The translations under genes and the position numbers were made by a program. A model generated the notes under the pieces. The model did not search any database. It was not told where the DNA came from and saw nothing but the letters and a program-made list of their open reading frames with translations. Shown here one piece after another: positions 1 to 15,597 of a stretch of 34,321 nucleotides of DNA (within the stretch, counting starts at the first letter, position 1; the number at the start of each line of letters is the position of its first letter). The DNA comes from Amaricoccus sp. (lineage in GTDB: Bacteria; Pseudomonadota; Alphaproteobacteria; Rhodobacterales; Rhodobacteraceae), in the NCBI RefSeq assembly GCF_017995835.1, contig NZ_JAGOID010000023.1, positions 1 to 34,321 on the forward strand. The letters are read 5' to 3'.

Positions 1-2
1 GC

Positions 3-299
3 TACAACCCGCTGCGCTACACCTTCCTCGTCTGGGTGATGGTGATCGTCGGCGGCTCGGGCAACAACTGGGGCGCGGTGCTGGGCGGCTTCCTGATCTG
101 GTACATCTGGATCATGGCCGAGCCCGCCGGCGCGGCGCTGATGGCGATGCTCACCGCCGGAATGGACCCCGCTTCCTGGCTGCGCGGCCACCTGATCGAC
201 GCCGCCCCGCACCTGCGGCTGTTCCTCATGGGGCTGCTGCTGCTCGTCGTCATGCGCTTCGCGCCGAGGGGCCTGATCCCCGAGGCGCGCGGACGCTGA
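3..299 (+). CDS. livM: Branched-chain amino-acid ABC transporter permease, LivM family (C-terminal part)
   Basis: This is the last 98 codons of a gene that begins before the window. LivM is one of two inner-membrane permeases of the leucine/isoleucine/valine (or related amide/urea) ABC importer. The reading frame is open from base 3 and contains the family hallmark VGGSGNNWGAVLGG near the start, followed by a hydrophobic segment (FLIWYIWIM) and a last membrane segment (LFLMGLLLLVVMRFAPRGL). The FAPRGLIPE-type ending just before the stop is typical of LivM. Related ATPase genes would be expected outside the window, since the next gene, rpoC, converges on this one. The substrate cannot be told from the fragment. 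Confidence 0.88.
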   Translation, partial: YNPLRYTFLVWVMVIVGGSGNNWGAVLGGFLIWYIWIMAEPAGAALMAMLTAGMDPASWLRGHLIDAAPHLRLFLMGLLLLVVMRFAPRGLIPEARGR

Positions 300-426
300 G
301 GCTTCCCCGCGCGCCGGGTTCGGTCTCCGCGACCACCGGGGCCGCATAGTCCAGTGGTGAACGCGCCGGGGAAACGCGCCCCCCGGCGAACCCGGGCGCT
401 CCGCCAGCGCGCCCCCAAGGCGCGCC

Positions 427-459
427 GGCCCGAGGGGGGCTCGATGCCCCCCTCGGGCC
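427..459. terminator. Perfect 14-bp hairpin between livM and rpoC
   Basis: Bases 427-440 pair without mismatch with 446-459 around a 5-nt loop (tcgat). The hairpin lies 14 bases beyond the rpoC stop and 127 bases beyond the livM stop, so it could end transcription from either side. There is no clear T-run on either strand, so it is not a textbook intrinsic terminator. A smaller cccc/gggg hairpin (461-473) lies between it and rpoC. The rest of the 300-473 spacer shows no gene. Confidence 0.6.
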
Positions 460-473
460 GCCCCTCTTCGGGG

Positions 474-4688
<4,215 letters not shown>

Positions 4689-4733
4689 GTCTCTATCCTT
4701 GTTCGGGTGTCAGGAGCGGGGCGGCGTCCGCCC

Positions 4734-8867
<4,134 letters not shown>

Positions 8868-9031
8868 GCTCGCACCTCTCGCCTCACGGCCGCTGGCTTC
8901 CGGCGGGGAACGGAAGCCGCGGCCTTGCTGACGCGTCGATCCAATGCCTGCGCGACTCCCACATCGCGCGTCCGGATCCCCATGCGTCTGTCACGATGCC
9001 CGCGCACGGGCGCCCTGAGAAACGCATGAAC

Positions 9032-9086
9032 CGGACCCGCGTCGCCGCGGGTCCGACTCGTCTCGTTAACGCAACCTCAAGTTGCG
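9032..9086 (-). promoter_or_regulatory. Two hairpins in the rplL-rpoB spacer (possible attenuator or processing site)
   Basis: The 225-base gap 8868-9092 holds two inverted repeats. One is a perfect 10-bp stem (9032-9041 with 9046-9055) whose loop reads GCGA in the transcript, a GNRA tetraloop. The other is a 6-bp stem (9070-9075 with 9081-9086) just after the rplL stop. In E. coli the same spacer has an attenuator and an RNase III processing site, so a similar role is inferred from position only. No T-run follows either stem. The part of the gap nearer rpoB (8868-9031) shows nothing else I recognise. Confidence 0.5.
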
Positions 9087-9092
9087 CTCAAC

Positions 9093-9476
9093 TCACTTCA
9101 GCTCGACTTCCGCGCCGGCGTCGACGAGCTTCTTCTTGATGTCCTCGGCCTCGGTCTTGGAGACGCCCTCCTTGACCGCCTTGCCGCCGGCCTCGACGAG
9201 ATCCTTCGCCTCCTTGAGGCCGAGGCCGGTGATGGCGCGGACTTCCTTGATGACGTTGATCTTCTGGGCGCCGGCCGACTTCAGGATGACGTCGAACTCG
9301 GTCTGCTCCTCGGCGGCCTCGGCCGGAGCCGCGCCGGCGGCGGGGCCCGCGACCATGACGGCGCCGCCCGCGGCGGGCTCGATGCCGTACTCGTCCTTGA
9401 GGATCTTCTTCAGCTCGGCGGCCTCGAGCAGGGTCAGGCCCACGATCTCTTCCGCCAGTTTCTTCAGGTCAGCCAT
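9093..9476 (-). CDS. rplL: Ribosomal protein bL12 (L7/L12)
   Basis: The 127-residue protein is the stalk protein of the large ribosomal subunit, which recruits the translational GTPases. The N-terminal dimerisation helix ([20 protein letters not shown]) is followed by an alanine/glycine/proline-rich hinge at about 35-58. The C-terminal globular domain carries the [12 protein letters not shown] helix that contacts elongation factors and ends in VELK. Length and domain order are standard. It sits 81 bases after rplJ, which encodes the L10 base of the stalk, and upstream of rpoB. Confidence 0.99.
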   Translation of the reverse strand: MADLKKLAEEIVGLTLLEAAELKKILKDEYGIEPAAGGAVMVAGPAAGAAPAEAAEEQTEFDVILKSAGAQKINVIKEVRAITGLGLKEAKDLVEAGGKAVKEGVSKTEAEDIKKKLVDAGAEVELK

Positions 9477-9557
9477 TTTTTCCGTTCCGTATCAGGTTCG
9501 ATTGGGGTCGTCCGGTTCCGCCGCGCTCACACGCCACGATCCGGCCTCCAGGTCGCG

Positions 9558-10073
9558 TCAAGCCGCCTCGCGCTCCTCCAGCGTGGTGAGGATCGCGGCG
9601 ATGTCCGCCGCCGGCGCGCCGATGGCCGAGACCAGCTGCCCGGCCGGGCTGCCGATGCACGCCACCACGGAAGCGATGAGCTCCTCGCGGGACGGCATCG
9701 AAGCCACGGCCTTCACGCCGGCCTCGTCCAGCGGCGTCGCCCCCATGGCGCCCCCGAGGACAACGAGCTTCTTGTTGTCCTTGGTGAAGGCCTCGACCGC
9801 CTTGGCGGCCGCGACCGGGTCCTGGGAATAGGCGAGCACCGTCATGCCCTTGAGCAGATCCCCCATCCTCTCGGCGGGGGTGTCCTTCAGGGCGATCTTG
9901 GCGAGCTTGTTCTTGGCGACGCGGACGCCGCCCCCGGCCTGCCTCAGGCGGGAGCGGAAATCCGTCATCTCGGCGACCGAGAGGCCCTCGTAGTGCGCGA
10001 CCACGACGACACCAGAGTCAGCGAAAATCTGGCCGAGCTCGCCGACCACGACTTCCTTCTGGGCTCTATCCAC
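9558..10073 (-). CDS. rplJ: Ribosomal protein uL10
   Basis: L10 anchors the L7/L12 stalk on 23S rRNA and usually represses its own operon by binding the mRNA leader. The frame is open further upstream, but the start is placed at the GTG at 10071-10073. That gives [17 protein letters not shown], which fits the alphaproteobacterial L10 N-terminus (MDRAQKE), and GGAGAG lies about 6 bases upstream. The resulting 171 residues match the family length, while a start at 10175 would add 34 residues of proline/arginine-rich spurious sequence. The RNA-binding part ([11 protein letters not shown]) and the C-terminal helix that binds L12 dimers are intact. Confidence 0.96.
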   Translation of the reverse strand: MDRAQKEVVVGELGQIFADSGVVVVAHYEGLSVAEMTDFRSRLRQAGGGVRVAKNKLAKIALKDTPAERMGDLLKGMTVLAYSQDPVAAAKAVEAFTKDNKKLVVLGGAMGATPLDEAGVKAVASMPSREELIASVVACIGSPAGQLVSAIGAPAADIAAILTTLEEREAA

Positions 10074-10326
10074 GGTTCTCTCCAAGTATGGCGAAGGGTC
10101 GCCCCCTCGCCGGCTCGTATTCGCCGGGGTCTCCGACCCCCGGCGTCTCGGGTCCGTTGGCACGGGTCCCGCCAAGAACGCCCCGGAGCGTCTCCGCTCC
10201 GCTCGATCCCGATCGTTCCCCGTCTCGGGCAGGACCTACGCCCCGAAGGGCCGCCCACCGTCTCGGACAGTCGGACAGGGCTCGCGCCCCGCCCGGAACA
10301 TCCCCCGGTCGCCCGGGGGAATCCCC
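10074..10326 (-). promoter_or_regulatory. rplA-rplJ spacer with stacked hairpins, candidate L10 leader
   Basis: This 253-base gap precedes rplJ, where bacteria commonly keep the L10 autoregulatory leader. It has a perfect 8-bp stem with a GCGA loop in the transcript (10301-10320) just after the rplA stop. A 7-bp stem lies at 10184-10190 with 10195-10201, and a 9-bp stem with one bulge at 10123-10131 with 10135-10144. The last of these lies about 50 bases before the GTG. I did not model the consensus L10-leader kink-turn fold, so the assignment rests on position and structure density. Confidence 0.45.
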
Positions 10327-11025
10327 TTACTCGGCGACCGCCGAGCTCACGTCGACGCTCACGCCCGGACCCATGGTCGAGCTGAGCGAAATCTTCTTCA
10401 GGTAGGTGCCCTTGGCGCCCGTCGGCTTCGCCCGGTTCACCGCCTGCACGAAGGCTCTGACGTTCTCGACGAGCTTTCCCTCGTCGAAGCTGGCCTTGCC
10501 GACGCCGCCATGCACGATCCCCGCCTTCTCGACGCGGAACTGCACCTCGCCGCCCTTGGCGTTCTTCACCGCCTGGGCCACGTCCATCGTCACCGTGCCG
10601 ACCTTGGGGTTCGGCATCAGGTTGCGCGGGCCGAGGATCTTGCCCAGGCGGCCTACGATCGGCATCATGTCCGGCGTGGCGACGCAGCGGTCGAACTCGA
10701 TCGTCCCGCCCTGGATCGTCTCCATCAGATCCTCGGCGCCCACGATATCGGCGCCGGCCGCCTTGGCCTCGTCGGCCTTGGCGCCGCGGGCGAACACCGC
10801 CACGCGCACGGTCTTGCCGGTGCCGTTCGGCAGGCTGACCACGCCGCGAACCATCTGGTCGGCGTGACGCGGATCGACGCCGAGATTGACCGAAACCTCG
10901 ACCGTCTCGTCGAACTTCGCCGTGGCGTTGGCCTTGACGAGCTTCACGGCCTCGGCGACGGCGAGGTTCTCCTTGCCCTCGAACGCCTCGGCGGCCTTGC
11001 GGATGCGCTTGCCCTGCTTCGCCAT
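10327..11025 (-). CDS. rplA: Ribosomal protein uL1
   Basis: The 232-residue protein forms the L1 stalk of the 50S subunit near the E site and often represses rplK-rplA by binding their mRNA. The start [11 protein letters not shown], the [12 protein letters not shown] stretch and the family signature NPKVGTV (in [15 protein letters not shown]) are all present. Length is normal. It starts 4 bases after rplK stops, so the two are translationally close and probably coupled. A strong GCGA-loop hairpin follows its TAA stop. Confidence 0.98.
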   Translation of the reverse strand: MAKQGKRIRKAAEAFEGKENLAVAEAVKLVKANATAKFDETVEVSVNLGVDPRHADQMVRGVVSLPNGTGKTVRVAVFARGAKADEAKAAGADIVGAEDLMETIQGGTIEFDRCVATPDMMPIVGRLGKILGPRNLMPNPKVGTVTMDVAQAVKNAKGGEVQFRVEKAGIVHGGVGKASFDEGKLVENVRAFVQAVNRAKPTGAKGTYLKKISLSSTMGPGVSVDVSSAVAE

Positions 11026-11029
11026 GGCC

Positions 11030-11458
11030 CTACCCCTTGACCTCGATGCCCATCGACCGGGCCGAGCCCGCGATGATGTTCATCGCCGCATCGACGTCCG
11101 TGGCGTTCAGGTCCTTCATCTTCGCCTCGGCGATCTCGCGCAGCTGCGCCAGCGTCACCGACCCCGCATTCGCCTTGCCCGGCGTCTTCGACGCCGACTT
11201 CAGCCCCGCCGCCTTCTTGAGCAGGAACGACGCCGGCGGCGTCTTGATCTCCATCGTGAAGGACTTGTCGGTGTAGTAGGTGATGATCACCGGGGTCGGC
11301 TGGCCGACCTCCATCTCCTGCGTGCGCGCGTTGAACGCCTTGCAGAATTCCATGATGTTGATGCCGCGCTGGCCGAGGGCGGGACCCACGGGCGGCGACG
11401 GGTTCGCCTTGCCGGCGGCGACCTGGAGCTTCAGCTTCCCGGCTACCTTCTTGGCCAT
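11030..11458 (-). CDS. rplK: Ribosomal protein uL11
   Basis: The 142-residue protein binds the GTPase-associated centre of 23S rRNA at the base of the L7/L12 stalk. The N-terminal domain has the conserved [21 protein letters not shown]. The C-terminal RNA-binding domain ends in the usual [10 protein letters not shown]. Length and both domains are standard. It lies 100 bases downstream of nusG and 4 bases before rplA. The nusG-rplK gap has a 6-bp hairpin (11522-11537). Confidence 0.99.
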   Translation of the reverse strand: MAKKVAGKLKLQVAAGKANPSPPVGPALGQRGINIMEFCKAFNARTQEMEVGQPTPVIITYYTDKSFTMEIKTPPASFLLKKAAGLKSASKTPGKANAGSVTLAQLREIAEAKMKDLNATDVDAAMNIIAGSARSMGIEVKG

Positions 11459-11558
11459 GACGGCCTCCTCTCCATGCCCTCCGGTCGCGACCTCGGGGCG
11501 CTACATGGGGTGGTGCGGTCCGCCGGGCGCGCCCGGCTCGCCTCCCACCACGGCTTCA

Positions 11559-12092
11559 TCAGGACGCCTTGGCGACCTGGGTGAATTCCAGCTCGACCGG
11601 GGTCGCCCGGCCGAAGATCGAGACCGACACCTTGAGGCGGCTCGCGCCCTGGTCGACCTCCTCCACCATCCCGGAAAAGCCCTCGAAGGGCCCGTCGGTG
11701 ACGTTCACCGTCTCGCCGGTCTGGAAGGTGATGATCGAGCGCGGCCGCTCCTGGCCCTCGACCACCTGGTTCATGATCCGGGCGACCTCCTCGTCCTTCA
11801 TCGGCGAGGGCTTGCCCTGCGGACCGAGGAAGCCGGTCACGCGGTTGGTGTTGTTGATCAGGTGATAGGCCCGGTCGGTCATCTCCATCTTCACCAGCAC
11901 GTAGCCGGGCATGAAGCGCTTCTCGGACTGCACCTTCTTGCCGCGGCGGATCTCGATGACCTCCTCGGTCGGGACCATCACCTCGGCGATCTCGTCGGCG
12001 AGCCCCTGCTGCGCCGCAGTGTCGCGGATCGACTCCGCGACCTTCTTCTCGTAGTTCGAGAGCACGCTCACGGAATACCAGCGCATCGCCAT
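11559..12092 (-). CDS. nusG: Transcription antitermination/termination factor NusG
   Basis: NusG binds RNA polymerase and links it to Rho or to the ribosome through S10. The chosen ATG (12090-12092) gives MAMRWYSVSVLSNYEKK, the usual NusG N-terminus, with GAGGTG 9 bases upstream and 177 residues in all. The open frame runs 52 codons further up, but that part is not NusG-like and overlaps the proposed promoter. The NGN domain includes RFMPGYVLVKMEM at about 76-88, and the C-terminal KOW domain includes VNVTDGPFEGFSGMVEEVD. secE, its normal upstream partner gene, is not found in the 328 bases before it. Confidence 0.96.
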   Translation of the reverse strand: MAMRWYSVSVLSNYEKKVAESIRDTAAQQGLADEIAEVMVPTEEVIEIRRGKKVQSEKRFMPGYVLVKMEMTDRAYHLINNTNRVTGFLGPQGKPSPMKDEEVARIMNQVVEGQERPRSIITFQTGETVNVTDGPFEGFSGMVEEVDQGASRLKVSVSIFGRATPVELEFTQVAKAS

Positions 12093-12420
12093 CTGGTTCG
12101 TCACCTCAAGTACCTCGGCGGGGTTCTTCGCCCTGGCCGCCGTCCTGCTCACGCTGGCTCGCGCCTCTCCCGACGCGAAAACGAGCACGCCGACCGAATC
12201 GGTGCGCGCCGTCAACTGCATTGGGAGGTGCTGACATACTCTTGCCATCGGGCAGGTTCAAGGGGGGAACGAACCGCGTTCACCCGCGGACCGGTTCACG
12301 CCCGGCCGCAGGTATCCCGGTCCTCGAAGCCCGCGCTGCGCGAGGGGTGGACCCGGATGCCGCGCGGGAACTTCAGCCGCTTCACAGGCGCCGGCGCGCG
12401 CCTCGCGGGCGCGGGCGCGC
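12093..12420. other. nusG upstream gap: no secE and no tRNA-Trp
   Basis: This 328-base stretch separates pfkB from nusG. I translated all three minus-strand frames and found no small one-membrane-segment protein of the SecE type and no tRNA. It contains the promoter-like pair at 12233-12261 and an untranslated leader. The pfkB-proximal half (12300-12420) is very GC-rich, with no recognised element. Confidence 0.6.
12233..12261 (-). promoter_or_regulatory. Candidate sigma-70 promoter of the nusG-rpl-rpo operon
   Basis: On the minus strand, TTGAAC (12256-12261) is followed after 17 bases by TATGTC (12233-12238). This is a good -35 match, correct spacing and a partial -10 match. It lies 141 bases upstream of the nusG ATG and directly after pfkB and the iron genes, so the ribosomal operon need not depend on them. 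Inferred by eye. Confidence 0.45.
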
Positions 12421-13350
12421 TCAGTTCCGCGACAGGGCCGCGTGCAGGCGCTCGACGTCGGCGCGGCGGCAGAGGTCGGTGCCCGGCGCCATGGCGGTCG
12501 CGGCCCCGGCCGCCATGCCGAGCAGGAAGGCCTGCACGACCGACCGCCGCTCCGCGAGCGCCAGCGTCATGGCGCCGACGAAGCTGTCCCCGGCGCCCGT
12601 GGCGCTCTGCGTGACGACCTCGGGGGCGCGCCGGACGAGCGTCGCCTCGCGGCTCGCCAGAACGGCCCCGTCGCGGCCCATGGTGACGGCCACGACCTCG
12701 GCCCGACCGGATTCCACGATCTCGCGCGCCGCCTCGGCCGCCTCGCCGGCGTCGGCGAGCGGCAGGCCGGTGAGCGCCCGGAACTCGCCGATGCTCGGCT
12801 TGATCAGCGCGAGCCCGCCCGCGTCCAGCGTGGAGCGGAAGGCGGGGCCGGAGCTGTCGACCACCACCCTGGCGCCGCGGTCGGCCGCGCGCCGGGTCAG
12901 CGTGACGAAGGCGTCGGGCGGCAGGCCGCGCGGCAGGCTGCCGCTCACCACCAGCCAGTCGTGATCCAGCCCGTCGATCAGATCGAGGCAGGCGAGCCAC
13001 TCCGCCGGCGTCACCTCCGGCCCCTCGGGCACGAACCGGTACTCGAGCCCGGTCGAGCGCTCCATCACCGCCATGCTGATGCGGGTGTGCCCGGCGATCC
13101 GCACGCGGCGGAAATCGAGCCCCCGCTCGGCCATGAGCTCGTCGAGCACGCCCCCCGTGGCCCCGCCCGCAAGGTAGACCGGCAGCGCCGGCCCGCCCAG
13201 TTCGGCGATCACGCGGGCGACGTTCACGCCGCCGCCGCCGGGGGTGTAGCGATCGCCGCGGGTGCGGATCTTGTGGGTCGGCCGCACCGCTTCGGCCTCG
13301 GACGCCCCGTCGATCGCGGGGTTGAGCGTGAGCGTGACGATGGGCTTCAT
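12421..13350 (-). CDS. pfkB: 6-phosphofructokinase, PfkB (Pfk-2) type
   Basis: This ribokinase-fold sugar kinase should phosphorylate fructose 6-phosphate (or a related hexose phosphate) with ATP in the cytoplasm. The 309 residues equal the length of E. coli PfkB and resemble it throughout: LTLNPAID at the start, PGGGGVNVARVIAELGG at 37-53, VVSGSLPRG at 134-142, and the anion-hole/catalytic GAGDS at 252-256 with D255 as the base. The GTRLC-type ending of E. coli is also mirrored (PGTDLC). Many alphaproteobacteria lack phosphofructokinase, so the gene is notable. 1-phosphofructokinase or tagatose-6-phosphate kinase activity cannot be ruled out. It follows the DUF1513 gene by 61 bases on the same strand. 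Confidence 0.82.
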   Translation of the reverse strand: MKPIVTLTLNPAIDGASEAEAVRPTHKIRTRGDRYTPGGGGVNVARVIAELGGPALPVYLAGGATGGVLDELMAERGLDFRRVRIAGHTRISMAVMERSTGLEYRFVPEGPEVTPAEWLACLDLIDGLDHDWLVVSGSLPRGLPPDAFVTLTRRAADRGARVVVDSSGPAFRSTLDAGGLALIKPSIGEFRALTGLPLADAGEAAEAAREIVESGRAEVVAVTMGRDGAVLASREATLVRRAPEVVTQSATGAGDSFVGAMTLALAERRSVVQAFLLGMAAGAATAMAPGTDLCRRADVERLHAALSRN

Positions 13351-13411
13351 GCGGACCTCCGGGCGGCTGTGCTAGCACCGCCTGCGGCGGGCCGCAAACC
13401 GCCCGGCCGCG

Positions 13412-14488
13412 TCAGGCCAGCCGCACGATGTGGTTGTCGAAGGCGAGCCCGGCGAAGGCGCGCCGCCCCCCGGCCACGGCGGCGTCGAGAAACAGCCCCT
13501 CCCCCGTCGTGCAGACGAAGCGCCCCCGCGCCGCCGCCACGCCGCACAGGTCGGGCGAACTGATTTCCGACGCCGCTCCGGTCGCGAGGTCAAAGACCAG
13601 CATCATCCCCCCGCGAGGACAGGTGATGGCCGCCTGCCGCGCGTCGTCCGAGATCGCGGCGCTGCCCGCATAGTTGCGCGTCCGCCGCTGCGTCGCGGGC
13701 TCCGCGGACAGGAACTCGAGCGCCGGCGCGCCGGGGCGATGCACCGCGAGGAGCGGCGGGGTCTTGAGCTCGTCCCCCTCCCATTGCAGCGCCGCGGCGA
13801 GCGTGCCGTCGCGCGCGATGGCGATGTGGCGGATCGAGTTCAGCCGCAACTCGTCCGGCGTCTCGATCGTCTCGACCACCCGCCCGGTCCCGACGTCGAG
13901 GTACGAGAGGTTCGCGCGCATCGTCGCGAGGTTCAGGGGCGAGCGCACGTCCGTGTCGGTCGCGATGCCGCCGTTCGCCACCGCGAGCCGCCGCCCGTCG
14001 GGGGTGAGCAGGATCTCGTGCGGGCCGATCCCGCCCGAGGCGACCTCGCCCGTCCGCACATAGCCCGCGCTCGCGTCCCAGACGCCGAGCACGCCGCGAC
14101 CCTCCTCCGCCGTCTCGGTGGTGAAAAGCGTCGAGCCGTCGCGGGCGAAGGCGCCGTGCCCCTGAAACGCCCGGCCCGCCGGCGCGCTCAGCTCGGCGAC
14201 GACGCGACCCTCGGCGCAGTCGAGCACCAGCGCGTAGCGTCCCGGGCGGCGCGCGAAGGCGACCGCCTCGGCGAGCCGCGGCCGCGCCGCCGCGGCATGG
14301 CCGCGGGCGGGCAGCGGCACCCGGAACCGCTCGGCCCCGTCCTCGCCGAGCCCGAGCAGGACGAAGGCGCCGTCGGGCAGCCCTGCCGCGGCGAGATAGG
14401 CGGGCGAGCCCACGTCCGCCCAGGTGGCCCGGGGCGCGAGCCCGAAGGCGGCGACGGCGGCGAGCAGCCCGCGGCGCGACGTCCTCAT
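13412..14488 (-). CDS. DUF1513 family periplasmic protein, Tat-exported
   Basis: The 358-residue protein has a twin-arginine signal (TSRRGLLAAVAAFGLAP, residues 3-19) ending near ATWA, so export by Tat is likely. The rest looks like a beta-propeller: repeated segments such as HEILLTPDGRRLAVANGG and FARDGSTLFTTE. DUF1513 proteins commonly sit beside imelysin and DUF1111 genes, as here, and are thought to take part in iron handling, but no enzymatic activity is established to my knowledge. It begins 2 bases after the stop of the broken imelysin gene, so coupling is likely. Confidence 0.85.
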   Translation of the reverse strand: MRTSRRGLLAAVAAFGLAPRATWADVGSPAYLAAAGLPDGAFVLLGLGEDGAERFRVPLPARGHAAAARPRLAEAVAFARRPGRYALVLDCAEGRVVAELSAPAGRAFQGHGAFARDGSTLFTTETAEEGRGVLGVWDASAGYVRTGEVASGGIGPHEILLTPDGRRLAVANGGIATDTDVRSPLNLATMRANLSYLDVGTGRVVETIETPDELRLNSIRHIAIARDGTLAAALQWEGDELKTPPLLAVHRPGAPALEFLSAEPATQRRTRNYAGSAAISDDARQAAITCPRGGMMLVFDLATGAASEISSPDLCGVAAARGRFVCTTGEGLFLDAAVAGGRRAFAGLAFDNHIVRLA

Positions 14489-14490
14489 CG

Positions 14491-15531
14491 TCAGTCTCCA
14501 TCCATCGAGTTGAACCCGCCGGCGATGCCGAGCGCGCCGCCGACCTCCGCCACCAGGTCCGTGCGCAGTCGCCGGATCGCCTGCTGCGCCGATTCGACGC
14601 GCACCCGCGTGCCGGGCTCGGCGACCGCGACCTCGATCGCGCCCATCGACAGCGCGGCCTGCTCGGCCTCGACGAAGGCGGCGGCGAGGCCCGCCCGCGC
14701 CTTGTCCGCCAGCTCCGGCGCGAAGGCCGTCTCAAAGAGGTCGCGGGCCGCGGCGACGGAGAGGATCACGTCGCGCTGCGGCCGTCCGGTGCGCTAGGCC
14801 TCGGCGCGCCGGGGCTGCGGCTTCTCGAACGTGCCTAGCGGCCGGCCGAGCCGGTGATCGGCCGTGACCTCGAGCCCGCTGGTCAGCGCGGTGAATAGCG
14901 CGCGCGAGCCTTCCTCCGGCGTCAGGTAGAGCGGATTGTCCGCCGCCCCCGCCGTGGCGAGGTAGCCGGCGAAGGGATCGCGCCAGCGGTCCCGCGCCCG
15001 CTCCGCCGTGGCGGCGAGGTCGACGGCGACCGCCTCGACGAGCCGGCATTCATAGGTTGCGGGCGCCGGCGGCCCCTCGGCGAGCAGCGCATCGAGGGCG
15101 AAGAGCCCGCGCACCGCCACCGAAAGCTGCGCAAAGCCCGCAGGGTCGTCGACCACCGGATCCTCATCCGCCTCGAGCCTCGCGAGCGCCCGCGGCGTCG
15201 CGCCGCGCTCGTCCGGCCAGAAGGCGATGGAGAAGCCGGTGTCGCCCTCCTCCAATGGCCCGAAACGCAGGTGCGCGACCCCCATCCAGGCGTCGAAGGC
15301 GGTGTTGTAGGCCGCCATCACGTCCTCCGGCCCGCCGGCGCAATGCCCCCCGGCCGCCTCCGCCAGCGCCGCCGTCCCGGCAGCGAGCGCGTCGAAGCGG
15401 GGCAGGATGTGACCCTCCAGCGCCCGCGCCGCGACCGCCGCGTGGTCGATCGCCGCGGCCGGCGCCCCGAGGAGGCCCAGCGCCGCCACGGCCACCGCCG
15501 CCGCGCGGCGGGCGCGGGAAATCGGCCTCAC
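14491..15531 (-). pseudogene. Second imelysin family protein, interrupted by an in-frame TAG
   Basis: The first part (15531 to 14794) encodes 245 residues with a signal peptide (AVAVAALGLLGAPAAA) and imelysin features such as AFDAWMGVAHLRFGP. It ends KPQPRRAEA followed by TAG at 14796-14794. The same frame then continues RTGRPQRDVILS and on to GGALGIAGGFNSMDGD, the normal imelysin C-terminus, stopping at 14491. No frameshift is needed: removing the stop gives one 346-residue protein of family length. So this is a nonsense mutation, a sequencing error, or, less likely, readthrough. The start is a GTG without a clear ribosome site. Its neighbours are the DUF1111 gene upstream and DUF1513 2 bases downstream. 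Confidence 0.8.
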
Positions 15532-15567
15532 AAGAAATACTCTATATTAATCAATATGTTACCCTCG

Positions 15568-15581
15568 TATCACGCGTGATA
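15568..15581. promoter_or_regulatory. 14-bp perfect palindrome in an AT-rich leader (candidate operator)
   Basis: TATCACGCGTGATA lies in the 66-base gap between the DUF1111 and second imelysin genes. A second, AT-only near-palindrome follows at 15544-15557 (atattaa/tcaatat). The gap is strikingly AT-rich for this genome. The 13 bases CACGCGTGATAGC recur at 29403-29415. A regulator binding site for the second imelysin gene is inferred; the regulator is unknown. Confidence 0.45.
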
Positions 15582-15597
15582 GCGCCGCCTGCATCCC

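Noticed and set aside
341-412. tRNA-like string (catagtccagtggtgaac) after livM
   Set aside because: It resembles a D-arm, but I could not pair an acceptor stem, D-stem or anticodon stem, and no CCA end is present.
12094-12231. Short plus-strand frame upstream of nusG with a hydrophobic stretch (FFALAAVLLTLARA)
   Set aside because: It has no usable start codon, overlaps the nusG leader in antisense, and does not look like SecE.
12093-12248. Longer NusG starting at 12248
   Set aside because: The extra 52 residues are not NusG-like and overlap the promoter; the ATG at 12092 has a ribosome site and gives the family N-terminus.
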